This document shows, one piece after another, positions 26,671 through 35,419 of a stretch of 64,000 bases of DNA (positions are counted from its first letter, which is position 1; each line of letters starts with the position of its first letter). Origin of the DNA: Polyangia bacterium (lineage in GTDB: Bacteria > Myxococcota_A > Polyangia > Nannocystales > Nannocystaceae). Below the pieces are notes generated by a model. That model saw only the letters and a program-made list of their open reading frames with translations, searched no databases and had not been told where the DNA came from. The translations under genes and the position numbers were made by a program. The DNA is taken from the NCBI GenBank assembly GCA_030429545.1, contig JAUIFF010000001.1:19599-83598 (forward strand). Direction: 5' to 3'.

Positions 26671-27963
26671 CTACGCCCACTGCTCGGTCGCCGGGCTCGA
26701 CGGTGGAAGCAGCATGACTTCGACCAGGTTTCCCGGCTGTTGTGCCGGTGCCCCGGCCGGTTGCACGATCAGGGCATTGTGGCCAACGAGCGAGCGCAGG
26801 GCCCCGGAGACTTGGGTTGGCAAGGGCGCGACACAGCCGTTTTGGATGATTCCCCGCATGTAGTGGTCGCGGTTGCCAGCTGGCTTGAGGGCGGTCGCCA
26901 GGGGGACGCGCACCCGGATGCGTTCGCCTGTGTGGGAACCTTGTAGATGCAAGATCGCCGGGCGGCCGAACAACTCAAACGCGACATAGGTGCTGGCCGG
27001 GTTGCCGGGGAGCGCGAGCACATGGGTTTCGCCTAGGCGGCCGTAGGTCGTGGGTCGGCCAGGGCGTAGCCGCAGTTTGCGGACCTCGCAGACAAACCCA
27101 AGGTCCGAAAGGCACGCGAGTGTGTGGTCGTGATCGCCAACGCTAATGCCCCCAGATGTCAAAATGAGGTCGCAACAGCGGGCCTGTTGCAGGCAGTCCT
27201 GGAGCGCCGCCGGGTCGTCGCGGATCCGGCCAAAGTCGACCGGCACACCACCGGCCTCGCGCACCAGCTCGGCGAGCATCGCCCCGTTGGTACTGACGAC
27301 CTGACCAGGCTCGGGAGCTTGACCAGGCTCGATGAGTTCGTCGCCCGAACAGATAATGGCGACCCGCGGTTGGCGGTACACGCTGACTTGGGTGTGGCCA
27401 CCGGCGGCGAGCAGGGCGAGCTCTCCGGGGTTGAGATGGCTGCCGGCGGCGATGAGTTGCTGGCCCTTGGCGAGGTCACTACCGGCCGCCCGCACAAATT
27501 TTCCGGGGCTCACGGGGCCACAGGCCTGCCGCACAATGACCACGTTTTGACCGTCGCGGCGGGTGTCCTCCTGGGCAATCACGGCATCGGCTCCAGGTGG
27601 CATGACGGCTCCGGTTGAAATCCGGCACGCCTGGCCAGGTTGGAGTGCTGCGCCGGCATAGGGATGTCCTGCCGAGCTTTCGCCAACGAGTTGAAGCGCC
27701 ACTTCGGGTGAGGTACTTGACTGTACATCGACCGCGCATATGGCATAACCATCCATCACGCTCACGGGGTGGCTGGGGAGGTTGTGGCGGGCGTTCGGAG
27801 CCTCGGCGCTCACGCGGCCAAGCGCCCGGGCAAGCGGTACGCGTTCGCAGCCAAGGGGGGTTGTTCGGTCCCGGATATGGGCCCGTGCCTGGTCGACACT
27901 GCAGTTGCGAAGTGGGAGCTGTTGACTTGGATGCACAGGCGCAACCTTGCGGTGTAGATACAT
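26671..27963 (-). CDS. moeA: Molybdopterin molybdenumtransferase
   Basis: From the ATG at 27963 the protein has 430 residues, normal for MoeA. It shows the SVDQARAHI...RVPLARALGRV opening, SVMDGYAICAVD near residue 70, AVIAQEDT, and the MoeA core VAIICSGDELIEPG, VSTNGAMLAELV and LILTSGGISVGDHD. It inserts molybdate into adenylylated molybdopterin. It starts 16 nt after the lytic transglycosylase stop and is thus likely in that operon. The product is needed by Mo enzymes such as the formate dehydrogenase at 9.3-12.2 kb. Confidence 0.93.
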   Translation of the reverse strand: MYLHRKVAPVHPSQQLPLRNCSVDQARAHIRDRTTPLGCERVPLARALGRVSAEAPNARHNLPSHPVSVMDGYAICAVDVQSSTSPEVALQLVGESSAGHPYAGAALQPGQACRISTGAVMPPGADAVIAQEDTRRDGQNVVIVRQACGPVSPGKFVRAAGSDLAKGQQLIAAGSHLNPGELALLAAGGHTQVSVYRQPRVAIICSGDELIEPGQAPEPGQVVSTNGAMLAELVREAGGVPVDFGRIRDDPAALQDCLQQARCCDLILTSGGISVGDHDHTLACLSDLGFVCEVRKLRLRPGRPTTYGRLGETHVLALPGNPASTYVAFELFGRPAILHLQGSHTGERIRVRVPLATALKPAGNRDHYMRGIIQNGCVAPLPTQVSGALRSLVGHNALIVQPAGAPAQQPGNLVEVMLLPPSSPATEQWA

Positions 27964-27979
27964 CGGTCCCGGGCCGAGG

Positions 27980-29968
27980 TCACGGAGATTTGTGGCGCTT
28001 GCCAGGCAGGCGATTGGTCTTGGCCGTCGATGGCGTGCGTCGAGATTTTTTGCTCGTCGGCCGCGACGACTTGGCTGCCTGCGGTTTGGCCGTCTTCGAT
28101 GGAGCCTTTGCTGCTGGGGCCGAGGTTGTGGCCGAAGTTGTAGTGGGTGCCGGGGGCTTTGCCGCGACCGTACCCTTGGTCCTGTTCTTCTCGACGTAGA
28201 CCACAATCAACTCACCGCGCTCGGGCTTGTGGCTGCGTTTGACTTGATTGATCCGGCACAGGTCGCCAACCGTGAGCTTGAACTTTTTGGCGATTTTTTC
28301 GAGTGACTCGCCGCGGCGGGCTTTGTAGGCCCGACGCACAAGTCCGCGACGCCGCAGGCTCGCCTCGATGTGCTCACGCGAGCCGCGGATCACATACTCG
28401 ACTTCGTTTTGCTCATAGACAACGGCCCGCGCAGCCTCGGGAGAGAAGTTGCTGTCGACGACAAACTGCAGGACCTGGTCTTCTTGCACCCTGGCCTGGG
28501 GATCCAAGTCGTTGAGCGCGACAATTCGCTCCCACGGGAGTTTGAATGTCTCGCTGAGACTGCGAGGGGTGGTCGCCCGCGTGGCCACCAAAAACACAAG
28601 TCGCTCACCGGGACCAAGGGCGACCTTGGGCACGGCGGCGAGTGGTCGCTCGGGGGCGGGCTCCGACTTTCCACCCTTAGTAGGAGGAATCAACACGGTC
28701 ACCCCGGCCACGAGTTCGGCACTGTCGTGGAGGCCGTTGAGCCTGCGGATCTCGCGAATTGTGGTGCGGTAGTTACGGGCTAGTTTGGCCAGGGATTCAC
28801 CGGTGCGGACGATGTGGTTGCGGTAGGCCTTGGCCTGCTGGCGCCAGCGCTTGCTGTGCTGTTGAAACGCAGCGAGTTTGTCCTCGGGCACGCGGACCGG
28901 GTAGTAGCCGCCCGGTGGGGTGCGGCCGCGGATCAGTTGGGCATTGAGCTCGTGCAGGAGGTCTTTGTCGGCGCCGATCCCCTTGGCCACGGTGTCGAGG
29001 TCGACCCCACCCGGTATTTGTACAGTCACCCACTTTGCCGGGGCGTAGCGCTTGATCGAGGCATCATCGACGCCAAAGACCGCCCGGTTACGGCCGACGA
29101 TCGCGGCGGCCATGATTTTTGGGATGTAGTTTGTGGTCGCGTAGGGCAGGCCGCTTTCGATTTCGCAAAGCGCCCAAAAGTTGTTGGTGTTGTAGCGGCT
29201 GATGCTTTTCATCGCGAGCGCGTAGCCAGCGTTGAAAGCCGCCAGGGCCATCTCCCACGAACCAAAACGCACCCGCAGATCCTTGAGGTAGGCGGCGGCG
29301 GCATAGGTCGCGCGTTCGATGTCGCGGCGCTCGTCGATCCAATAGTCTTGGTGCAGCCCGTAAACCTGGCCGGTACCACCCATGAACTGCCACATGCCGG
29401 TGGCCCCCACGCGTGACCGGACGCTGGGGTTGAAACCACTTTCTGCCATGGCGACGAACATGAGATCTTCTGGCACACCGACCTCGCGCAGGATCGGCGC
29501 AAGGATGTGTTCGTAGCGCCCCATGCGGGCGATCCAGCCGCGAATGAGGTTTTGGCCCCGCGGGTTGTCCCGGAAGTAACGCAGGTACTCGACCAGCCGT
29601 GTGTTCCAGCGGATCGGGAGATCTGGGAGTGTCAGCGCCGCCATCCACGGTTCCGGCGGCTGATCAACAATCGTTTGGGGGACCGCGGAAAACCGGCTCT
29701 GTTCGAATTGTTGGAGGTCGTGGTACGCCTGTGCCTGCGGCATATGGGCACGAGCGAGGTAGGTGACATGCACCGAAGCACCGTCTGGTCGTTGCCCTCG
29801 CACGTTCCTACGGCCGTTCTCAGACATTGTCACCGGTCCAACTTCGGAGACGATTTCGTTGTCATCGCGGCGCGCAGAGGCCTCGGCAGGTTGCAAGGCT
29901 GTTGCGAGCAACAAAAAAGCCGACCACGTGCCAAGAACTGCGCGGGCACCGCTGGAGAGGCCTCTCAT
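27980..29968 (-). CDS. Membrane-exported lytic murein transglycosylase with LysM domains (MltD-like)
   Basis: The 662-residue protein has an N-terminal signal sequence. A goose-lysozyme-like SLT domain follows: VAMAESGFNPSVRSR with catalytic Glu176, then GATGMWQFMGGTGQVYGL, AAAYLKDLRVRFG and LAAFNAGY. A LysM domain lies at about 390-435 (IVRTGESLAKLARNY) and a second at about 545-590 (YKARRGESLEKIAKKF). The end is a Lys/Pro/Ala/Thr-rich basic tail of about 70 residues. It cleaves glycan strands to 1,6-anhydro-muropeptides. It is the first gene of a minus-strand run with moeA, rluA-like and PP2C genes, and is divergent from tatA across 45 nt. Confidence 0.9.
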   Translation of the reverse strand: MRGLSSGARAVLGTWSAFLLLATALQPAEASARRDDNEIVSEVGPVTMSENGRRNVRGQRPDGASVHVTYLARAHMPQAQAYHDLQQFEQSRFSAVPQTIVDQPPEPWMAALTLPDLPIRWNTRLVEYLRYFRDNPRGQNLIRGWIARMGRYEHILAPILREVGVPEDLMFVAMAESGFNPSVRSRVGATGMWQFMGGTGQVYGLHQDYWIDERRDIERATYAAAAYLKDLRVRFGSWEMALAAFNAGYALAMKSISRYNTNNFWALCEIESGLPYATTNYIPKIMAAAIVGRNRAVFGVDDASIKRYAPAKWVTVQIPGGVDLDTVAKGIGADKDLLHELNAQLIRGRTPPGGYYPVRVPEDKLAAFQQHSKRWRQQAKAYRNHIVRTGESLAKLARNYRTTIREIRRLNGLHDSAELVAGVTVLIPPTKGGKSEPAPERPLAAVPKVALGPGERLVFLVATRATTPRSLSETFKLPWERIVALNDLDPQARVQEDQVLQFVVDSNFSPEAARAVVYEQNEVEYVIRGSREHIEASLRRRGLVRRAYKARRGESLEKIAKKFKLTVGDLCRINQVKRSHKPERGELIVVYVEKNRTKGTVAAKPPAPTTTSATTSAPAAKAPSKTAKPQAAKSSRPTSKKSRRTPSTAKTNRLPGKRHKSP

Positions 29969-30013
29969 ATTGGCAAGCTAGCAAAGCGGCGCGCGAGAGA
30001 CTACCTTTCGACC

Positions 30014-30235
30014 ATGCTCCTCGGGTTGGGACTATCGGGTGTCGAGATCGCCGTCATCGTGTTGGTTGTCATCCTTGTGTTCGGCCCGTCGAAGTTGCCG
30101 AAGCTCGGAGAGGGGATCGGCAAGATGCTCCGCGGCTTTCGCAAGGAAATGAAAGCGATCGAAGATGATAAGGCGGCCGAAAAGGAAGCGTCCGAGATCG
30201 ATGTGACGCCGGCAGCCCGGCCCGACGACCGCTAG
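30014..30235 (+). CDS. tatA: Twin-arginine translocase subunit TatA/E
   Basis: The 73-residue protein has the TatA plan: an N-terminal membrane helix (GVEIAVIVLVVILVFGPSKLPKL), then the conserved FGP hinge and an amphipathic helix (LGEGIGKMLRGFRKEMKAI). An acidic tail ends it. TatA builds the pore for folded proteins with twin-arginine signals. tatB and tatC are not adjacent. The start is the ATG at 30014. Repeat island 2 begins within 15 nt of the stop codon. Confidence 0.92.
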   Translation: MLLGLGLSGVEIAVIVLVVILVFGPSKLPKLGEGIGKMLRGFRKEMKAIEDDKAAEKEASEIDVTPAARPDDR

Positions 30236-30861
30236 ATCTCGATAGGGTGCGCGCGGGCCCATTTGGCTGTGAACCGGCTCTGGGAGGCTCGCAGTAGGTC
30301 CACTACAGCGTCGCCCGGTACAGAACGGAGAAGCGCGCGGGTCTTTTTGGCTGTGAGACCGGACCTGGCCGGCTCGCAGTAGGCCCACTACAGCTTCGCC
30401 GCCCAGGGCTCGGTTCACAGCCAAAAATCCTCCGCGAATCGTTGGGCGGGTGTGTTGGCGGGGTAGGTGTGGCGGCGGCGGGTAGTGTTGCTGCGGTAGG
30501 CAGTGAGTTGTTGGTTGCACCTCCCAAAGCTCAGTTCACAGCCAAATGTTCACCGCGATCCTGAGGTGAGGGGTGGTCGCGTTGAGAGGGAGAGCGCGGC
30601 GGAGTGCGGGGGGTTCTGGTGAGAGGTACCGCCTGCAAAGCTCAGTTCACAGCCGAATGTTCACCGCGATCCTGAGGTGAGGCGTGGTCGCGTTGAGAGG
30701 GGCGATCCTGAGGTGTAGTCGCGTTGAAAGGGTGTGCACGCGGAGGTCCTGAAGTGGCGTTGAGGGGGGAGTGCGCGCAGGCTTTTGGTGAGAGGTGCTC
30801 CGGCGCAGTGGGTCCACTGCAGCGTCGCCTGCCAAAGCTCAGTTCGCAGCCAACGTTCGGG
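30236..30861 (+). repeat. Palindrome repeat island 2 (3' of tatA)
   Basis: Noncoding array. A left half lies at 30249-30315 (head GCGCGCGGG, then TTTGGCTGTGAACCGG, loop GCAGTAGGTCCACTACAGC). One complete element lies at 30344-30427. Two right halves with AAAGCTCAGTTCACAGCC lie near 30525 and 30635, each followed by a CACCGCGATCCTGAGGTGA repeat. A diverged copy near 30781-30850 has the apex changed to GCAGTGG-GT-CCACTGC, a compensated double change. The region separates tatA from the convergent zinc-ribbon gene. Confidence 0.82.
30344..30427 (+). repeat. Complete 84-nt palindrome, locus 2
   Basis: TTTTTGGCTGTGA pairs with TCACAGCCAAAAA, then CCG with CGG; inside, CCTGG-C-CGGC pairs with GCCG-C-CCAGG (one C-C mismatch). 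The apex is GCAGTAG-GCCCA-CTACAGC. The tail CCGCGAATCG follows at 30431-30440. The arms differ from loci 1, 3 and 4 but remain complementary. Confidence 0.85.
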
Positions 30862-31193
30862 CTTCATCAAGCTCGGGAACTTGGCAGATGGAATTCCCGG
30901 AGCGAGAAAAATGTTCACAGCCATCTGGCGGGCAGGTTTGAATATTGTTTGTATTATCAATCAAATTGAATGTGTGTACATGTTATCCGCGCGCATCCCA
31001 GTTAGTCAAACTAAGTTGCCCATAAAATCGCGGAGAAGTTGTGGCTGTGACGCGAGCTTTGGATGGCGAAACCAAAGTTTCGCGTGCAACTCGGTTCGCT
31101 CAATCCCAATCACCCATATGTTCGCGCAGCGAGGCTGAGCTTTGGATGGGGACGCTGCCAACGGGGCCGCGTTCCCCTTCTTTAAAACAAGAA
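30862..31193. other. Intergenic remainder between island 2 and the terminator
   Basis: About 330 nt with mixed composition, AT-richer from 30930 to 31030. No gene, RNA or further repeat copy was recognised. Confidence 0.4.
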
Positions 31194-31226
31194 ACAAAAA
31201 AGCCGCCTGTTGAGGCGGCTTTTTTG
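31194..31226 (-). terminator. Bidirectional intrinsic terminator
   Basis: AGCCGCCT (31201-31208) pairs with AGGCGGCT (31213-31220), flanked by an A-run before and a T-run after, so it works on both strands. It lies 17 nt after the end of the minus-strand zinc-ribbon gene. Confidence 0.9.
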
Positions 31227-31242
31227 TTGTGGGTAACGAACG

Positions 31243-32004
31243 CTACTTGAAGAGGTCCATCGGATTGAACGAACCCTTGGTGACGTAGGTTGCCGCGACG
31301 AGGGCAACGATGGCGAACACCAGGAACAGCAGGAACTTGTTGCCGCCCTCGGGCTCGGTGGGTTTGGGCGGTACGGCCTGTTTTTCCTCGGCAACGGGCT
31401 TGCTGTCCGACTGTGCGGGCTCGGGCTCGGGTGGCGTTGCGGCCTCTTCGGTTGGCGGCTTGCTCACCACATCGCCGGTTGGCGGAGTGTGGGGGGCGCT
31501 GCGCTCGGTCTTTGTCGGTTGCGGAACTTCGGGTTCGGGCTCGGCCGGGCGGAAGTTGGAGATTTTAGCAACCGCGGGTTCGGGCTCGGGCTCGGCAACT
31601 TTGACGGGCTCGGGCTCGGGTGCTTTGACGGGCTCGGGCTCGACAACTTTGACGGGCTCGGGCTCGGGTGCCTTGACCTTGACGGGCTCAGGCTCGGGCT
31701 CGGGTGCTTTGACAACCGGTGTTGGTGCGGGCTCAGGCTCGGGGGTCGGCAACGGTGCCGCGGTTGCGGTGGGTTGCTTGGCCGGAGTAATTGCACCTGC
31801 ACCGACTGCAGCGTGGTAGTCGTTGGCGGTTGCAAACCCGCTGGCGCTACCGTGGCCGGGCTCGACGAGCGACGCATCGTTGGCCGCTTCAAAGTCGAAG
31901 ATCATCCGCTCGTGGCAATGCGGACAGGCGACCTGTGTGAGAGGACTGATTTGGTCGTTCGGAATCTCGAACGGACCGGAACATTTGGGACAGGCGATGA
32001 TCAT
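31243..32004 (-). CDS. Zinc-ribbon (MJ0042-type) protein with Pro/Glu repeat and C-terminal membrane helix
   Basis: The 253-residue protein opens with a CxxC...CxxC zinc ribbon (C5, C8, C27, C30; CPKCSGPFEIPND). A long linker of alternating PEPEP/VKAPEPEPV repeats follows. A C-terminal membrane segment (FLLFLVFAIVALVAATYV) and a short basic/hydrophobic tail end it. Such proteins are frequent and poorly understood in myxobacteria. The zinc ribbon would be cytoplasmic, and the linker could span towards partners. Its start shares one base with the stop of the preceding beta-barrel gene, so the two are coupled. Confidence 0.82.
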   Translation of the reverse strand: MIIACPKCSGPFEIPNDQISPLTQVACPHCHERMIFDFEAANDASLVEPGHGSASGFATANDYHAAVGAGAITPAKQPTATAAPLPTPEPEPAPTPVVKAPEPEPEPVKVKAPEPEPVKVVEPEPVKAPEPEPVKVAEPEPEPAVAKISNFRPAEPEPEVPQPTKTERSAPHTPPTGDVVSKPPTEEAATPPEPEPAQSDSKPVAEEKQAVPPKPTEPEGGNKFLLFLVFAIVALVAATYVTKGSFNPMDLFK

Positions 32005-32900
32005 TAGAAATCGAGCCCCAGCGAGAGGGTGTATTGCTGTTGCAACCCGGAGTTGTCTTCGGCGGTCACGCCTTCGATGTCACCGGTCGAGCTACCTGGG
32101 GGGACGATCATAGCTTCAAAGGTGACCCGAAGAACACTAAAGATAAGGCGCGCACCGAGATAGGGGCGATGCCGGATAATCGCGCCTGCATCACGGAAAA
32201 CAAACTCGCTCGAAACCCCGGTGGGGTCGAGGAACTCATCCGTGCCAGGTGTGAAGTCCAAAACACCGGTGCGAGCGATGATAAACAGCGCTTGATAACC
32301 GGCGTAGGGAGTGAGGTTGACCGTCTTGCCGATCCCGAACACGTGGGACAACGAAATGCCTGCGGAGGCGGTTGTCATGTTCATGTCGGGAGCGCCGACG
32401 AGCCGGGCGAACTGACCACGCAGCGCGATCGATGGGATCGGCATGTGGTGGAAACCTTCGTGCAGGGCTAACTTTGCATATCCACCGAATGTCCACATGC
32501 GGGACGAGATGAGGTGGGTTGCACCTGCACCGATTTCGAGGCCGGGCCACAGACCTTTACGGCCCATGATCTGAACGGTGGGGGCGACGTTTCTCGGCCC
32601 ACTCGCGTCGACAGTGCCCGCGGCCCAAACTTCTTGGCCACTAATGGTGTTGGCACTGAAGTCTGCGGCGACGGCAAACCCCGACAAGCCGAGGGAATCT
32701 GCGGTATCGACAGGCTTCGGCGCCATGACAACACCTAGCTCCGAGGCCAGGCTGCGGAACGCGGTGTTGTCTCCCTGGGCGACGCCAGTGTTCACGTTCC
32801 CGAGGCGCGTCAGGTTCAGATCGTACTCGCCCGCACGGACTTCCGATGAGGAGAGGCCGACAGCTAATAGGGCAAAGGAGAAGAGGAACCTTCTAGGCAT
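32004..32900 (-). CDS. Predicted outer-membrane beta-barrel protein
   Basis: The 298-residue protein has a signal peptide (FLFSFALLAVGLSSSEVRA) and alternating hydrophobic/polar strands rich in Gly, Thr and aromatic residues. It ends in a terminal Phe (LSLGLDF), the usual outer-membrane insertion signal. I do not recognise a specific family. It precedes the zinc-ribbon gene in a two-gene operon with a 1-nt overlap. Confidence 0.7.
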   Translation of the reverse strand: MPRRFLFSFALLAVGLSSSEVRAGEYDLNLTRLGNVNTGVAQGDNTAFRSLASELGVVMAPKPVDTADSLGLSGFAVAADFSANTISGQEVWAAGTVDASGPRNVAPTVQIMGRKGLWPGLEIGAGATHLISSRMWTFGGYAKLALHEGFHHMPIPSIALRGQFARLVGAPDMNMTTASAGISLSHVFGIGKTVNLTPYAGYQALFIIARTGVLDFTPGTDEFLDPTGVSSEFVFRDAGAIIRHRPYLGARLIFSVLRVTFEAMIVPPGSSTGDIEGVTAEDNSGLQQQYTLSLGLDF

Positions 32901-33544
32901 GCAGTGCTCCGGAGATCAGCGGTCGGCGGAGCGTAGCTTGCGCCAGCGCAACGTGTCAAGGTTCGCGCGTATTGGGTGTGTTGCCTCAGACAGGTGTCTA
33001 GGCAGATTTCGAGCCCATTTTGTGGTTCGAAGATGTGCGCGCAACGGAAGCTCCAGCGAAACCCGCTCGTAGGGTGTTGCCGCTGAAACAAATGCCAGCG
33101 ACCGCTCTTGTGTACACGACGGCAAGGGGAGAGCGCTACGGAAAAACCGGGCCGTCGGCCCCAAGCGCACAACTGTGCTCCTCCCGCACAGGCGTGTTTT
33201 TCAACGCTGCGCTTTCATCGCTGTGGCGAACGCGGAGTCGGTGAATACGCACCATTGCCGAGAGAACACAAAGTTCCCGTGTCATCCAAGCACCTTGGGC
33301 TATCCGCGCGGTCAAATCAGACGCGGTGCAAAACTTTTTCTCGTCGGCGGCTCACGGCCGCTGCAAATGCGTCAACGAAATTCGAAAACCAAGTGTCGGA
33401 TCGAAGTTTGGAGAGATCCGTGGGATCCGCGACCACTGGCGCGCGTCCGTTTGACACCCGGGGAGCGGTCGCGGTCGGACTTGCTCCGAGCACCCCGGGG
33501 CGGTAGCGTGCGCGCGGTCCTCCACTAGGCCCGTTGCGCCGAAC
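32901..33544. other. Intergenic region between divergent envelope genes
   Basis: About 640 nt between the beta-barrel gene (minus) and the first LolC/E-like gene (plus). No supported coding frame, RNA gene or repeat copy was found; it probably carries both promoters. Confidence 0.4.
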
Positions 33545-35416
33545 ATGTCCCGACCAAACGTCCCCGGTGGTTCCACAACAGGAGCCGGAAAACATACCGC
33601 GCTCTTGCTTTTGTGGTTGCTCGCCTGGGCGAGCTTTCCCGTGGCGGCAGCGGTTGAATCCCTCGACGTCCGTTTGACGATCGCCGGGGCGTCGCTGGAG
33701 TTGTCGGTGTTGTTGATGGCCGCGGGTCCCGTCGCCCTGGGTCTTTTGTTGTTGCGCTGGCTGCTGCACGCCGTCCGCGGCTACGAACGCAAGGTCGGTC
33801 TGCGAATCATTCGCCGCGAACGGGTACCCCGCTACACCAAGGTCGCGTTTTGGGTGTGTGTGGCCCTCACGGTTATCGGCTTGGTGCTGCTCAACCTCGG
33901 GCTCCAGAGCATCATCTTGGTGGCGACGGTTGCCGCCAGTACGTTTGTTGGGCTGCTGTTGTTGCTGATGCAGCATTCTTCGATCTTTGGCACGACCTCG
34001 ATCGTCGGGGTCGTCCTCGGTGTCGCTGCGTTGATCGTCGTGCAATCGGTTGCCACCGGTTTTCAACACGAGTTTGAGCGCCGGGTGCTCGGCGTCTACG
34101 CCCACATCAATGTCACCCGCACCCTGGGGATTGCCGAATACCGGCGGTTTGAGTCGTATTTACGGACGATCGACGGGGTCAAGGGCGCAAGTCCATTTGC
34201 CTACTACACAATGATGCTCGCCCCGTTTGACCCCGAGGGGGGCCAGGCCAAGGGGTTGCGTTCGGTGTTGGTCAAGGGGATCGATCCGGCCACCGCCGAC
34301 CAGGTTATCGACCTCAAAGATCACCTCGTGCGTGGCAGTGGCGAGCCAATTGCGCTCGATGCCCTGTTTTCGGAGTTTGAGTTGATGCCCGTGGCCGACC
34401 GCGACCCCGACCGGTTGCCCGAGGTGATCAACAACACACCCGACCCGCGCGGCGAAAATGCCTACGAAGAAGCGCTCAAGCGTTACCGGGCATTGCCCGA
34501 GCACCTGCGGCAGGCCGAGCGCATGAGTGAGTTCCACATCGAGCGCGACGATGAGGACGACTGGCCCGAGTGGAACGACGACGAGGAGGCCGGACCCGAT
34601 GCCACGGGGTTTGACGCCAGCAGTTTGCCGACCGTGTTTATCGGTTCGACCCTCGCAGAAAACTTGAATCTACAACAGGATTCACTGGTGATGGTGGTCG
34701 ACCCGGGCTCGACCTTCGACCACAGCGAAGAGCCGCAGTTTCAGTACTACCGGGTCGCAGGTGTGTTTCAGGCCGGATTCCAGGAGTACGACAGCCGCCT
34801 GATCTACACCCACATCAAGGAACTTCAGCGGTTTAAGTTTCGCGGCCGCGACATTGTTTCGGGGGTCGACCTTCGGCTCGAGGAGCCCAACATGGCCTCG
34901 GTGGTCGGGGCCCGGATCCGCGGTGAGTTGGTCGGCCGTGAGTACCAGGTGCTGGAGTGGCAAAAGCTCAACGAGAACCTGTTTCAGTCGATCCAGTTTC
35001 AAAAGAACCTGATCACCATCATCCTTTCGTTGGTGATCACGGTCGCCACCTTTAATGTGCTTTCGGCACTGTGGACCATGGTGGTGCGCCGCAACGCCGA
35101 AGTTGCGATCTTGATGTCGATGGGGGCAACCGGGGCCCAGGTCGCCCGGATCTTCCAGGTCACGGGGATGGCGATTGGCCTGGCTGGCTCGCTCGCAGGT
35201 GTCGGGTTTGGCCTGATGTTGTGTTGGCTGGTCGAGCTCTACGGCTACACCCTGGATCCCGAGGTCTACTTTATTGAGGAGCTCCCGGTCGAAATCAGTG
35301 TCACCCAGATCGGTTGGATCCTGGGCATGACCCTGGCCATTTGTTTTGTCGCCACGATTCCGCCGTCGCTGCGGGCAGCCAAGCTACGGCCGGTCGAGGG
35401 CCTGCGCTACGAGTGA
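33545..35416 (+). CDS. LolC/LolE-type ABC transporter permease, long form
   Basis: The 623-residue protein has three N-terminal hydrophobic segments within the first 150 residues. A MacB-like periplasmic domain follows, with an unusual acidic insertion (RDDEDDWPEWNDDEEAGPD, about 336-354). The FtsX-type membrane domain at the C-terminus reads NLITIILSLVITVATFNVLSALWTMV, RRNAEVAILMSMGATGAQV, and the final LRAAKLRPVEGLRYE. This is the LolC/E plan for releasing lipoproteins from the inner membrane. The extra N-terminal helices exceed the usual four-helix topology. The next permease begins 3 nt downstream; no LolD ATPase is present nearby. Confidence 0.85.
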   Translation: MSRPNVPGGSTTGAGKHTALLLLWLLAWASFPVAAAVESLDVRLTIAGASLELSVLLMAAGPVALGLLLLRWLLHAVRGYERKVGLRIIRRERVPRYTKVAFWVCVALTVIGLVLLNLGLQSIILVATVAASTFVGLLLLLMQHSSIFGTTSIVGVVLGVAALIVVQSVATGFQHEFERRVLGVYAHINVTRTLGIAEYRRFESYLRTIDGVKGASPFAYYTMMLAPFDPEGGQAKGLRSVLVKGIDPATADQVIDLKDHLVRGSGEPIALDALFSEFELMPVADRDPDRLPEVINNTPDPRGENAYEEALKRYRALPEHLRQAERMSEFHIERDDEDDWPEWNDDEEAGPDATGFDASSLPTVFIGSTLAENLNLQQDSLVMVVDPGSTFDHSEEPQFQYYRVAGVFQAGFQEYDSRLIYTHIKELQRFKFRGRDIVSGVDLRLEEPNMASVVGARIRGELVGREYQVLEWQKLNENLFQSIQFQKNLITIILSLVITVATFNVLSALWTMVVRRNAEVAILMSMGATGAQVARIFQVTGMAIGLAGSLAGVGFGLMLCWLVELYGYTLDPEVYFIEELPVEISVTQIGWILGMTLAICFVATIPPSLRAAKLRPVEGLRYE

Positions 35417-35419
35417 GCC